From the NCBI GenBank assembly GCA_036571765.1, contig BROE01000023.1:3865490-3929489 (forward strand): a stretch of DNA of 64,000 nucleotides, given 5' to 3'. Below are positions 12,194-21,390 of this stretch, piece by piece. The DNA is from Plecoglossus altivelis (lineage: Eukaryota; Chordata; Actinopteri; Osmeriformes; Plecoglossidae). Every line of letters begins with the position of its first letter. The first letter of the stretch is position 1. The position numbers and the translations under genes are program-made. The notes under the pieces were generated by a model. That model searched no databases and was not told where the DNA came from. It was given only the letters and a program-made list of their open reading frames with translations.

Positions 12194-15100
12194 TGGATGT
12201 GTGTTGGTTTGGAAGTTTGTGAGTGTGTGTGTGAGAGAGTGGATGTGTGTTGGTTTGGTAGTTTAAGTGTGTGTGTGTGTTTGGAGGGTTGCCATGCGAG
12301 TGTGTTTGCACAACTATTTGTGTCTTGCTCAGCGCGATTGCGCCTGGTGATAAACACCTGTGTGCTTGAGAGAGTGACAGAGCTGGAGCGTGCCGAGGGT
12401 AAACTGCGTTGTGGTGATATTTAGCAGAATTCCCTCTGTCATAGTCAACTACAGATGACTCATGCTCTCTCTCTCCTCCCTCTCCCCTCGGTCTCCGTCC
12501 GTCCGTCTGTCCGCCTGTCAGAGTAATCTGAATGAGCTGGAGATCCTTGCTCTGATGATAGCCACCCTGAGTCACGACTTGGATCACAGAGGAGTCAACA
12601 ACTCCTATATACAGAGGTGTGTGTGTGTGTGTGTGTGTTTGCATGTATATATTTACTCAAATATATATTGCATGCCAAAAACATTTTGCCTGGGTCCAAC
12701 AAACGTGTTGTGCGTGTGTGTGCGTGTGCGTGCGTGCGTGTGTGTCGGCACCAGGAGTGATCACCCCCTGGCCCAGCTCTACTGTCACTCCACCATGGAG
12801 CACCACCACTTTGACCAGTGCCTCATGATCCTCAACAGCCCTGTAAGAACACACGCACACTCACACACACACACAAACACACTCACACACATGCACACAC
12901 ACACACACACCACATGTCCTGTGAAACCCAATGTTGACCTTTTGAAACAAATAACAAGATTCGTGAAAGCGTAGAAAGAACACACCCAGGTATAACTGTA
13001 CGCTAGACAGATCTACCACAGACACAAACCCACTACTTATCGCTTGTTTCCAGGAACCATCGGCTGATTCTCCCCTCTGGGTGTGGAGGGGGTGCTTGTG
13101 TGTGTTGCCTGCTAGCTACTCTGCCTTCTAGTCTGGTCTGGTGCCATAATGCTTACTCTATATCAGAGCTCCCTCCATCTCTCTCTAGCACACATGCACT
13201 CAGAAGCATTACTTAAGCGTACGTCGTCTGTGCCATTTATTTCGCGCGCGCGCGCGGGCACGCGAACGCACATACACACAAGCATGTACGCACATACACA
13301 CGCGTGGACACACATACACACACGCACGGACACACTTGTGTAGGTATATACACGCGCTAGCACAGGAGTATGTGCATTTGCGCACATTAATGCAAACGCC
13401 CACGCACTCCGGCTCTTGAGCACATCTCCTTTTAGTCGCAGGTCTCTTCCTGGTACTCTAGTGTTTACAGGGTGAGGGTTGTCATGGTAACCTCATGGTG
13501 GTCTTCCTGTCTGGTTGTCATCATCAGGGTGTCAGTCGGGTGGCTCTACCTCTCTCACATAGGCTCTTCTACCTCATCTGTACCTCTCTCGGCTCCTCTC
13601 TCTCCCTTGTTTTCTTTCCCTCTTTTTTCAACCTTCTCACCGTCTCTCTCTCTCTCTCTCTGTCCTTCCCTCCCTCGATCTCCCTCTGTCTGTGTCCACC
13701 AGGGGAACCAGATCTTGAGCAGTCTCTCTCTGGACGAGTACAAGACCACTCTGAAGATGATCGAGAGGGCTATTCTGGCCACTGACCTGGCGCTCTACAT
13801 GAAGTAGGTAGCCCCTGTCACCCCCAGCTGGGCCTGCGGGGGGGGGGGGGGGGGGTGCACGGGTGTGTGTGTGTGTGGAGGGGGGGGGCTGTGCGTGCGT
13901 ATGTGTGTGAGAGGGGTAGAAACAGAGACAAAGACATAAAGGGCTTTGCTCTTAAAAGCCTGGATTAAGAACACACTGCAATTGACGAGGTGTCACATTA
14001 TTCAGTGATGACATTCTTTTATCGACAAAGTGACTCAAATACCAATAGATTGATTTGCTATAACCGAATTGTAGTTTTCCCTTTTGGATGCTCATTGGAT
14101 TGCATTTTCTCTCTTTCCCTCTCTCCATCCCACACTTTCACTCATCTCCCCTCACCCCTGCCCCTCTGTCTAGGTGGTAGGTGTTTGTCTAGACTGGAGG
14201 TGGGGTGAGAGAGGAAGACAGAGAGATGGAGAGAGAGAGAGAGAGAGAGGGGGGAGGGGGCAGGGGGAAAGGGTGACATGCAGGAGGTTAACCGCTCGTG
14301 TGTCTCGCTCTCTCGTTTCAGGAGGCGCGGAGAGTTCTTTGACTTGACCAAGAACAGCCAGTTTGTGTGGGAGGATGACTACCACAGAGACCTCCTGAGG
14401 TGACCATCTGAGACTCCAGAGCGCCATCATATTCCTCTCTGCACCAGTCGCTGCACTCACTGCACTTTCAGACCTGCACTGAACTTTAATATCAGCCCAT
14501 GAGGTTGTTGTTCGTTTAGCGAATGAGACTAAGAAATATATATCGCTGTCGATTACGAGGTCAGAATGAAAGATCGTGCCGGATAGGAGGGTTTAGTCAC
14601 GCGTGGTCACGGCTTGTGTTGACGTATCGCCCCCTGCAGGTCGATGCTGATGACCGCGTGCGACATCTCGGCCATCACCAAGCCTTGGCCGGTGCAGAAG
14701 AGGGTAGGATCTCCTGCCTGCTCGCTTTCTCCCTCCACCAACCGCTCTCTCCATCTCCTTCCTCCTCTCTCCAGTTAATGGACTTGGAGGTGTCTCGATG
14801 TTTTCACCCTCCCTCCCTCCTGGCCCTTTAACATACTCTTCTTCTCTAATGTCTCTTTCTTCTGGGCCTCTCCTCGGGCTCCTCCCACCTTCTCCTGAAG
14901 GCCTCCTTTGTTAGCCTGCACCTCATTAGAGTCCCCAGGCACGACTGAGGGGTGTGTGTCTGTGTGTGTGTGTCGAAGAGACGCTCATTATGGGGGAAGT
15001 GGATGTATGCTGCCTTGGCCGTGTCTAGGTGATCTCAAGTACTTCCCTTGAGACGATCAAGGAGGAGCACACACAGACAGACAAACCCCTACATCACCCT

Positions 15101-17000
15101 ATATTTTATTGTCTCTGTGTCTCAAGTTCCCTGACAATACATGTCTCGTCTCCAAAACAAACAGTCAAGCTGCAATATTATAGTTCTGACATTTCCTTAT
15201 TGGAGAGGATGGAGTCAAACTTTGCACAGCAATCTACCTTCGCTCTTCCCTCTGCATCCCTCCTTCCCTCCTTCCTCCGACAACACCCCCCTGCAGTGCT
15301 GTGGTCGTGATTACACAGCTCCAATCAGTCTGCAGATGGCTGCCTTACCTAAACACACTCACTCAGTCACACACACACACACACACATCCATGCACACAG
15401 ACACACATAAACACACACACACACACACACACACTGATTGGGCGCCCCAGGTCCAGTCAGATTTCATTTTACTCTCTGTAAACAGACTGGGTCCATCAAC
15501 TCGGTTCGTCGATGTTCGTTTTGGCCTGTGCTTTTCTTTCCTTTCTTTTATCTCTCTCTTTTATGCTCGCTCTCTCTCTCTCTTGGTCGCTCTCTCACTC
15601 TCTCCTGCTCACTCTCACTCACTCGTGCTCGCTCTCTCTCACTCTCTCTTGCTCGCTCACTTTCTCACTCTCTCTTGCGCACTCTCACTCTCTTACTCTC
15701 TCTCTTATTCGCTCGCTCGTTCTCTCACTCGTTCTTCCTCGCTCTCTCGCTCACTCTCTCTCTCTTGCTCACTCTCACAGTGGGAAGCTGAATGGGTTTG
15801 CAGAGAGTCACATGGTATTAGTAGAAGAGTGAGCGTTTCAGTCCACAGGTTGAGTGGAGTTGAAACCTTCTATTGGTCCTTTATTTATCATCTGTATTTT
15901 GCTCTCGATCTCTCTGGCTTTGGCTCCTATCACATTCATAGACCACACATGAACACATGAAAAATATGAATAACTCAGAAATCTTGCCTAAAGGGTTGGA
16001 GATTGTCTGAAATTTTCAGAGCTGATGGAAAGTACTTGGCCGACAGAACGACCAATCGCACTCTCGAAATGGAATACACACCCCAAAAAATGCCTTTCTT
16101 CATACGCATTCTCAGTGTGAATGTAACTTTTCATTTCTTCTCTCAGTCTTCCACTACTTTAATTCATTCTTTCGTACATGGATCTATGATTTGGCTTTCA
16201 AGGTTACTACTGGTATTCATTTGAATGTGACAACACTGTTTTGAAGGATTCGAATTGTCTTGGTTCCAGCACGGATCTTGTTGTCTCTGTCATCCCTCTC
16301 TAGATCGCAGAGCTGGTGGCTACAGAGTTCTTTGAGCAGGGGGACAAGGAGCGACAGGAGCTTAACATTGAGCCCATAGTGAGTCTACACACACACACAC
16401 ACACACACACACGGCCAATGAGGATAGGGGTTATTCAGCCACATGTCCAATCAGGCTGGGGATTAATCAGCCCCTGGAGCTGCACAATGTTGATGGTCAG
16501 ATTCTGGCCCCACCCCTCCCTCTGCTTGGCAGACAGAGATGTTTGTCAGACTGTTTGGCCGCTTGGATCTGAGCTGACGTTAGCGAGAGGAAGCGTTGGA
16601 TTATAGCCGATTTGGATTTGATTGCGTGAAGTCGGCAGTTCCCAAACGTCTCTTCGTTTGTTCTCAGGATCTGATGAACAGAGAGAAGAGAGACAAGATT
16701 CCCAGCATGCAGGTGTCGTTCATCGACGCCATCTGCACTCAGCTGTACGAGGTGAGGTCGCACCCCCCCCAACCCCCCCACCACCGTGTTCTGATCCTTT
16801 ACAGGGCGGTAGCTCTGTCTTACTCATCTGATTTTGCTCTCTTGTTCCATCCACCCTTTCTCTCTCTCTCTCTCTTTCAGACTCTGGCTGGCATGTCAGA
16901 GCCCTGTTCTCCACTGCTTGAGGGCTGTCAGAAGAACAGGCAGCATTGGAAGTGTTTGGCCGAACAGGGGGAGAAAGACATGGTCAACGGAGGCGTGTGA
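1853..17000 (+). CDS. pde5a: pde5a, cGMP-specific 3',5'-cyclic phosphodiesterase (5'-partial, 15 exons)
   Basis: Hydrolyses cGMP to 5'-GMP in the cytosol; in the family, cGMP binding to GAF-A allosterically activates the enzyme. Coding exons: 1853-1920, 5294-5402, 5520-5604, 6913-7088, 8291-8341, 10361-10507, 11623-11748, 12522-12616, 12755-12842, 13703-13803, 14322-14399, 14640-14703, 16304-16378, 16668-16751, 16881-17000. All introns are GT-AG and phases join into 488 codons plus TGA. The product starts inside GAF-B (SFSSVFHME), passes the linker (SYHASAAEEET) and contains the whole HD-type catalytic domain: YHNWRH, SHDLDHRG, EHHHFDQC, TACDISAITKPW and the substrate-pocket MQVSFIDAI. The four metal ligands and the cGMP-recognising Gln known from human PDE5A are all present. 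The C-terminal tail ends NGGV and is a few residues shorter than I remember for human. The N-terminus and GAF-A lie upstream of the window. PDE6 and PDE11 are less likely because the linker and pocket match PDE5A. Confidence 0.97.
1921..5293 (+). other. pde5a: pde5a intron (3.4 kb)
   Basis: No exon recognised. Contains TG (2867-2893), AG (3470-3502), CT (4171-4238) and CA (4341-4382) microsatellites. The segment 2270-2420 is more complex, with no simple repeats and no gene call. Confidence 0.75.
4171..4238. repeat. (CT)n microsatellite
   Basis: About 68 bp of nearly pure CT in a pde5a intron. Confidence 0.95.
5294..5402 (+). CDS. pde5a: pde5a exon, GAF-B (INYMYAQYVKNTMEP)
   Basis: The acceptor gtctag is followed by one base completing the Arg codon, then 36 codons including QINYMYAQYVKNTMEP and RFPWT. 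The donor is gtgcgt. The following intron is only 117 bp. Confidence 0.95.
5520..5604 (+). CDS. pde5a: pde5a exon, GAF-B (SLLCTPIRNGKKDKVIG)
   Basis: Phase-0 start after cgtgcag; 28 codons plus one base. It carries the RSLLCTPI and GKKDKVIG strands of the GAF fold. The donor is gtaccc. Confidence 0.95.
5605..6912 (+). other. pde5a: pde5a intron with CpG-rich minisatellite
   Basis: 1.3 kb. It begins with CT repeats (5611-5680), contains the 21-bp array at 6296-6421 and ends in a GT tract abutting the next acceptor. No exon seen. Confidence 0.8.
6296..6421. repeat. 21-bp CpG-containing minisatellite, about 6 copies
   Basis: The unit cgctcgctcgctctctctctt repeats with hardly any change, placing three CpG per unit in an otherwise CpG-poor intron. 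Confidence 0.95.
6913..7088 (+). CDS. pde5a: pde5a exon, end of GAF-B and connecting helix
   Basis: Largest internal exon (176 bp). It encodes VCQLVNKMDE, EEQFLEAFAIFCGLGIQNTQMYE and ERAMAKQEVTLE. The acceptor tacacag follows a pure GT tract, not a pyrimidine tract. The donor gtcaga runs straight into a CA repeat. Confidence 0.96.
7089..8290 (+). other. pde5a: pde5a intron with AC tract at 5' end and GT tract at 3' end
   Basis: Starts gtcag then (AC)n at 7093-7108. Ends in a GTGTGTGC-type repeat (about 8226-8282) just before ttttcccag. A long CT array lies at 7867-8010. No exon seen. Confidence 0.85.
7867..8010. repeat. (CT)n array with CACT interruptions
   Basis: About 144 bp of imperfect CT repeat on the sense strand of pde5a. 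Confidence 0.95.
8291..8341 (+). CDS. pde5a: pde5a exon, GAF-to-catalytic linker
   Basis: 51 bp, 17 codons in phase 0: VLSYHASAAEEETRALQ. A TG/CG repeat lies upstream of its ttttcccag acceptor; the donor is gtaact. Confidence 0.95.
8342..10360 (+). other. pde5a: pde5a intron (2.0 kb)
   Basis: No exon seen. Holds CA tracts (8397-8418, 9243-9265), GA tracts (9660-9690, 9801-9830), a G run at 9600-9612 and a five-copy minisatellite at 10003-10195. Confidence 0.75.
10003..10195. repeat. minisatellite with core tgcatattgtgctatgttat, 5 copies
   Basis: The 20-bp core recurs five times, spaced by variable TG/GAGT linkers, then grades into a TG microsatellite. Confidence 0.93.
10361..10507 (+). CDS. 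pde5a: pde5a exon, start of catalytic region
   Basis: 49 codons, phase 0 at both ends, containing VPSAQSLHLTDFSFSDFDLSD and RMFVDLNLVQNFQMK split over two stretches. The acceptor gtgaag is unusual and is preceded by C/T runs. The exon starts about two residues later than the human equivalent. Confidence 0.93.
10508..11622 (+). other. pde5a: pde5a intron (1.1 kb)
   Basis: TG tracts and a repeated gtatgggggtgttattgatg segment (10546-10590), CA tract near 10702, and a long pyrimidine tract (11400-11620) before the acceptor. No exon seen. Confidence 0.75.
11623..11748 (+). CDS. pde5a: pde5a exon, catalytic motif YHNWRHAFN
   Basis: 42 codons, phase 0 at both ends. YHNWRH carries the general-acid His and the first metal-ligand His of the PDE family. 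The acceptor is preceded by a long pyrimidine tract; the donor is gtcagt. Confidence 0.97.
11749..12521 (+). other. pde5a: pde5a intron (0.8 kb)
   Basis: Contains a TG-to-GA compound repeat (12150-12193) and a segment duplicated in tandem at about 12192-12262 (core gtggatgtgtgttggtttgg). No exon seen. Confidence 0.75.
12522..12616 (+). CDS. pde5a: pde5a exon, catalytic motif SHDLDHRG
   Basis: 31 codons plus two bases. HD of SHDLDHRG are metal ligands in the family. The donor is part of a TG repeat (AG followed by gtgtgtgtgt), so the splice site is embedded in a microsatellite. Confidence 0.96.
12755..12842 (+). CDS. pde5a: pde5a exon, EHHHFDQC
   Basis: One base completing Arg, then 29 codons: SDHPLAQLYCHST and MEHHHFDQCLMILNSP. 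The acceptor cggcaccag sits after a GT/GC repeat with no polypyrimidine tract; the donor is gtaaga. Confidence 0.96.
12843..13702 (+). other. pde5a: pde5a intron (0.9 kb)
   Basis: Begins with CA repeats (12849-12912). CA/CG-rich tracts at 13240-13335 include a run of GC dinucleotides near 13244. Ends in CT-rich sequence. No exon seen. Confidence 0.75.
13703..13803 (+). CDS. pde5a: pde5a exon, catalytic helices (GNQILSSLS)
   Basis: 33 codons plus two bases, with EYKTTLKMIERAILATDLAL. The donor gtaggt is followed 35 bp later by a run of 18 G. Confidence 0.96.
13804..14321 (+). other. pde5a: pde5a intron with 18-G run
   Basis: Uninterrupted G from 13838 to 13855, then TG and further G runs; GA tract at 14225-14249. 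No exon seen. Confidence 0.8.
14322..14399 (+). CDS. pde5a: pde5a exon, RRGEFFDLTKNSQF
   Basis: 78 bp linking the ATDLAL and TACD regions. It reads RRGEFFDLTKNSQFVWEDDY and ends in phase 2. The acceptor is cgtttcag. Confidence 0.95.
14640..14703 (+). CDS. pde5a: pde5a exon, metal-binding TACD
   Basis: 64 bp carrying SMLMTACDISAITKPWPVQK. The Asp of TACD is the fourth metal ligand in the PDE family. Confidence 0.96.
14704..16303 (+). other. pde5a: pde5a intron (1.6 kb)
   Basis: CA tracts at 15369-15435 and a long CTCG/CTCACTCT array at 15548-15778. The remainder is unremarkable. No exon seen. Confidence 0.75.
15548..15778. repeat. degenerate pyrimidine-rich tandem array
   Basis: About 230 bp of CTCTCACTCTCTC/GCTCGCTC variants, entirely pyrimidine-rich on the sense strand of pde5a. 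Confidence 0.9.
16304..16378 (+). CDS. pde5a: pde5a exon, IAELVATEFFEQGD
   Basis: 25 codons in phase 0 carrying IAELVATEFFEQGDKERQ and ELNIEP. The donor gtgagt is followed at once by a CA repeat. Confidence 0.96.
16668..16751 (+). CDS. pde5a: pde5a exon, substrate pocket MQVSFIDAI
   Basis: 28 codons in phase 0. The Gln of MQVSF corresponds to the purine-recognising Gln of human PDE5A and the Phe to the hydrophobic clamp, both also used by inhibitors of this enzyme. Confidence 0.97.
16881..17000 (+). CDS. pde5a: pde5a terminal coding exon
   Basis: 39 codons plus TGA, with PLLEGCQKNRQHWK and LAEQGEKDMVNGGV. A good polypyrimidine tract and cag precede it. Confidence 0.96.
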   Translation, partial: TLAGMSEPCSPLLEGCQKNRQHWKCLAEQGEKDMVNGGV

Positions 17001-17031
17001 AAATGGCACGAAAAAAATCTGTGTGTGAAAA

Positions 17032-17190
17032 TCTACACGGGCCTCCTCTACACGGTCCCCCTCCACACGGTCCCCCTCCACACGGCCTCCTCTACACGGT
17101 CCCCCTCCACCCGGTCCCCCTCCACACAGCCCCCTCTACACGGTCCCCCTCCGCCCGGTCCCCCTCCACACGGCCCCCTCTACACGGCCA
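17032..17190. repeat. 15-bp minisatellite in pde5a 3' UTR
   Basis: About ten copies of a ccccctccacacggt-type unit starting 32 bp after the pde5a stop. Variants are tctacacggt and cgcccggt. Confidence 0.95.
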
Positions 17191-19006
17191 TTCATACTCC
17201 CACCCACCACTACCCTCCGCCCTCCCCAGAGACGATATAAGCAGAAACACTCAGCTATATTTATTACCATAGCCTTTTTCAAACATACTTTTTTGTTGTT
17301 GCACCAAGTTCACTTCCCACCGCGTAGGGCCTTGCAGCCGACTCTTGGGAAAGGAAGCACGCTAAATGGCGTCAATGTGTGTGTGTGTGGCGCCCTCTGG
17401 AGTGAAGTAGCGTCCGAGGGAAATCCCCAAATATGGATTGAAATCTAACAATATGGATTCTAACATATTAACCACACGTCACTCCGCATTACAGGAAGCT
17501 TAGTTGTAAGTTGGGTTGGGGGGGAAAAAAAATGCTCACAGTACATGCTCATTATACACAGGTTTTGAGAAAGAACATTAATCTTTTCTAACATTTTTCA
17601 CTTGTTGTCTTAACTATTGCATATTTATTTGTGTTTTATATATTTATTAGAATTTGTATACTGTATGGTCAGTTTCGTGTCAAGAGCACACATGTCTTTA
17701 TGGGGAAAGTAGTTTTATTACCAAATGATCGCATCTAAGCTTTTGAACATCTTTACCAGAGATCACCCTTTTAGACGTTCGTAATTGTACTGTATCGACT
17801 TGTATCATTTTTGCAAAATGTAAAGGAGCCAAAGACTAGGCCTGTGTTTCCAAAAAAACAAATAGGGTCTAGAAGATTCCACTGCCTTCCTGCAATACCA
17901 CAACAGGACCAACTCACAGCTCAGAAATAACCAGTTGGTACAGAACACCCCTTCCCCCCCACAGCCTTCTGGTAATGGACTAGTCCAACAGATGGTCGTA
18001 TTTCCAAACACCCCTTTTCTACCAGCACGCGAGGTGAGGAACTGGCTTTGATGTCTTCAAACAGAATCAGGTGAAGCACCCTGACGACCAAAACCTGAAT
18101 TCAATTAGCTACCACATGATTAACATACACGATAGAAAACACTGGAAAATGAGAACGTAATTTGACCATGGAACTTACAAAAACCATCTTGGAGTTCTAG
18201 TTCATAAACTACAACCGTTTTAATCGAATAGCCAACGTTACTTCAACATGTGTCACATGTCTCTGTGTGCATAGACCTGTATTTACAGCACGTACAGGCT
18301 TGTTTTAGACAAATCCTGACTACAGCACTTTTTATTTTTATTTGTAGAGGTACGTGTTCAGATGCCCCAGATGTTACTGTGGTTGACATTTTGTACTCTT
18401 ACCAGTCTCCTAAACTGTATACGCATTCCTGTGTCTGAATTTGCGCTTCAAGCCCTTACCCTCTCTAGTCTCTGATTGGATAGAACAGAGAACGTGTTGG
18501 TTTTTCCCTCCCCTCACCAATGGCAGACTGTGTGTTGCATGTGTAGAAAGAGCGTATTGCACCAACCGATCCCAAATCAAGCCTTAGATCCTGAACGATA
18601 TCCTACACCTACGTGGAGAACTGAAAAGATTGGATCGGTTGCAGCAAATTGGTATTAGTTCTGCGACGCCCTTCTGATTGGGGTGGGTCGTCCTGGTGCG
18701 GTGAGGGTGTAGGGCTTTGGCAGGAAGCAAGGGGCAGCAACCCCAGGTTGGTATTGGAACGCTGGGGTCATGTGACATGGTGATGGTTTGAGTGTATGAA
18801 ACAGAGTGGATCTGTGGACTCTGAGAACACTGTGAGACAAGTGAATGGTATCTCCCATTAAAGGCTGCTTCTTTTCTACGTGTCGTTTTCTGCGTCAACT
18901 TTAGTTCTTTTTCAGGTTTTGGAAACGTCACATTGTGGAACAAACTCACTGCAGGTAAAAGTAGGTCTAATGCCAGAACTGATGTGATGTTTGCGGTCGA
19001 AAGAGA
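17191..19006. other. pde5a 3' UTR and gap to mad2l1
   Basis: No coding signal. The AT-rich part at 17570-17820 is typical of 3' UTR. No canonical AATAAA was seen on the plus strand; an ATTAAA at 18857-18862 is the best candidate poly(A) signal and is weakly supported. Confidence 0.5.
18857..18862 (+). terminator. pde5a: possible pde5a poly(A) signal (ATTAAA)
   Basis: A variant hexamer 1.86 kb after the pde5a stop, and the only reasonable plus-strand candidate seen before the mad2l1 3' UTR. Weak. Confidence 0.2.
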
Positions 19007-19012
19007 TTTATT
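19007..19012 (-). terminator. mad2l1: candidate mad2l1 poly(A) signal (AATAAA)
   Basis: A minus-strand AATAAA about 800 bp downstream of the mad2l1 stop. It is the only canonical hexamer noticed between the stop and this point. Confidence 0.5.
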
Positions 19013-19571
19013 TGTTGTTTTTACCAAGAATCTAAAACGATATAAGCTGTCATGTCACAACGCAAGACAGAGAAAGAAAATACATTGAAAAAGAAAAACT
19101 TCTAAATAGATCGGTCCCCGTTTTAACAAGCAACACTTTCATGAATGCAGAGAAGCGGGGTGCCAGAACAGCCCCTGAAGCATCAAGACAACAGGACCAT
19201 CAGTACAAAATGACAGCTGACACACACAGGAAACTGGACAGGTAGAAGGACAGGACAGTGTAAAAAAATCACTCAAGTTGCATTTGATTCAGCCAATGCT
19301 GCACTACTCACAAACACAACATAGCATCTCAGTTTGTGGAACATGGCTCCACAAACTGCTGGCATCCGTATACCAGGGGCTGCAGACTGACTACGACAGA
19401 CGCTAAGAAGGATGTTGTTGCATAGATATCCGCCACTGTACCATGTCACTCTTCAGGAAACAGGCCAGACTGAAGGTAAAGGCTACCGTCGTTTCTCGAC
19501 CCACAGCATACAAGGGTGACCTGAGGAACTATATACAGAAGTCCTTTGGGTCGGGGCAAATATCCTGGAAT

Positions 19572-19813
19572 CTTGTGGGTGTGGCTTGGATATCCAGAGG
19601 TCTTGTGGGTGTGGCTTGGATATCCAGAGGTCTTGTGGGTGTGGCTTAGATATCCAGGTCTTGTGGGTGTGGCGTAGATATCCAGGTCTTGTGGGCGTGG
19701 CTTAGATATCCAGGTCTTGTGGGCGTGGCTTAGATATCCAGGTCTTGTGGGTGTGGCTTAGATATCCAGGTCTTGTGGGCGTGGCTTAGATATCCAGGTC
19801 TTGTGGGTGTGGG
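19572..19813. repeat. 28/30-bp minisatellite abutting the mad2l1 stop codon
   Basis: Nine copies of cttgtggg begin at 19572, 19602, 19632, 19660, 19688, 19716, 19744, 19772 and 19800. Spacing is 30 bp then 28 bp. Each unit carries gggtgtggc or gggcgtggc and most carry gatatccagg. The last unit runs directly into the minus-strand stop codon at 19814-19816. Confidence 0.97.
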
Positions 19814-19986
19814 CTAGGCTGAGTCGGTTCTCTTGTAGGCCACCATGCTGCTGACCTTGTGAATGGAGGTGGTGAAGGACCGCAGGCGCACCTCCTCCGA
19901 TTGCTCGATGATCTGTGGACCAGACTCCTCCCACTTCTCAGGCACCTCCAGGTCCTTGTCGGTGTACACCAGGAGGTCGAAAGCAC
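19814..19986 (-). CDS. mad2l1: mad2l1 exon 5 with stop
   Basis: 173 bp: FDLLVYTDKDLEVPEKWEES through SMVAYKRTDSA and TAG. Its 3' edge touches the 28/30-bp minisatellite. Confidence 0.97.
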
Positions 19987-21321
19987 CTGGACAAGAGCGA
20001 AGGTCACTAGGGTTTAGTTTGAGGCATAAGGGGTCACGTGGAGGGTACATGAGGAAAACTACACATCTATCTCCTGATGAAACCATGCAGCTCCCAGAAA
20101 CATACTGGGTCAGTGCTTTGGGTTAGAGGTATGACAAAAAGAGCCGCGTGCGACAGACTTACACGCCGTCTCCAGCAGCGGTAGGAAGGTGACCGTGGCG
20201 GTGACCTGTCGGATGACTGAACGGATCTCATCCTGGATCACCTTAATAGACTTCTCCCTGGGGGCACTGAGAGGAGGACATTTCGTTCATTGCTTTTTCC
20301 CAGATGACACGAAAGACGGTTATTTTTGTCGATTAAAAATCCCCCCCACACACGCTCGCACGCCAGGTCTCCAGGAATGAAGGTGGAATGAACAAAAAGG
20401 AAGGCTAATTCAGTTAGCATTGGTGCTTCTGTTCTGTAGGCGTCAACCCTATCACAAGGGAACGGAATCCTACCTGGTTTGTTTGGCCGTCTTGTCACAC
20501 TCGATGTCAAACTGCCATCGCTCCAGCACTTCGTTGGTCTCCAGACAGGTGATCACCAACACCAGCTTCTGCACGGTGCAATCAAAGAGCCACTCTAAAA
20601 TGCACAAAACAAGCATATTTGTTTGTAGATTGCTGCTCATAGTCTTCTATACCGCCACCATTAGACTGACTTGTGAAATGTACCATGCTCACTTATCCGG
20701 AACTGTAAAAAGTGACACTTTACTTCATTAGGTCGTTAAAAGTCACACGTCTGAGTTGTGAAATGTCTCACAATGCGTGCAAATAATCATGTCGGTTTTT
20801 CACAAATGCTAATTTTAAACAACAGCTATAATTACAGGAGAATGTCCTGCTTGCATGAGTGTATACCTTTGAGCTGAGCGACTACTTTAGTCAGGTAGTT
20901 TTTCAGGTTGGTATCCGTGGTAAGTTGCAGACTCATGTCATACTGGGTGACTCGACTGAACGTCTCCGGGGGATAAATGCCACGCTGGTATAAAATACTG
21001 TTGATTCCGAAAGCTGACAGAAAGAAACCAGATTGTTAAATCACAACGCAAGTTAAGGACGGCATGAAAGGTAATACAGTCGTATAGTGTTCGCAATCGA
21101 GGACGTTATAGAAACACGGAAACCAAGCGTCGTTGAGTTAGCCTGGCTAGCTAACTAGCTGCGCTCTCGCAACACATTTTCACTCCTGACTAAAATTACA
21201 CTACACTGTAGACTCTACAATAATGTGTAAAATATACTAATTGTGGTAAATGCTTACAAAAAAACTCGGCCACAAGTTCAGCACTCCCCTTCAGAGTAAT
21301 TCCCTTCAATGTGCTCGTCAT
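19814..21321 (-). CDS. mad2l1: mad2l1, mitotic arrest deficient 2-like 1 (complete, 5 exons)
   Basis: Spindle-assembly checkpoint protein of the HORMA family. At unattached kinetochores it changes from open to closed form, binds Mad1 or Cdc20 and helps form the mitotic checkpoint complex that inhibits APC/C. Exons in transcript order: 21321-21258, 21013-20867, 20594-20474, 20266-20163, 19986-19814. Phases join to 202 codons plus TAG, with no gap against the 205-aa human protein apart from an N-terminus three residues shorter. Landmarks: EFFSFGINSILYQRGIYP near residue 20, CTVQKLVLVI, EVLERWQFDIECDKTAK, APREKS, VIRQVTATVTFLPLLE (the conserved RQ and Phe needed for Mad2 dimerisation) and the safety-belt end VRLRSFTTSIHKVSSMVAYK. 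The last residues (RTDSA) differ from human. It is convergent with pde5a. Confidence 0.97.
20163..20266 (-). CDS. mad2l1: mad2l1 exon 4
   Basis: 104 bp: APREKSIKVIQDEIRSVIRQ and VTATVTFLPLLETA. Donor gtaagt; the Cys codon is split across the intron. Confidence 0.96.
20474..20594 (-). CDS. mad2l1: mad2l1 exon 3
   Basis: 121 bp: EWLFDCTVQKLVLVITCLE and LERWQFDIECDKTAKQT. Acceptor attttag, donor gtagga. Confidence 0.96.
20867..21013 (-). CDS. mad2l1: mad2l1 exon 2
   Basis: 147 bp: FGINSILYQRGIYPPETFSR and the strand LQLTTDTNLKNYLTKVVAQLK. Acceptor ctgtcag, donor gtatac. Confidence 0.96.
21258..21321 (-). CDS. mad2l1: mad2l1 exon 1
   Basis: ATG at 21321-21319, then TSTLKGITLKGSAELVAEFF. Donor gtaagc after one base of the Ser codon. 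Confidence 0.96.
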
Positions 21322-21390
21322 TTTTCTTGTCTTTTTTGTTAGTTTAGTCTTTAATGTCGGTCTTTATTGTTTTTCAGCGTCGTCTTTTCT

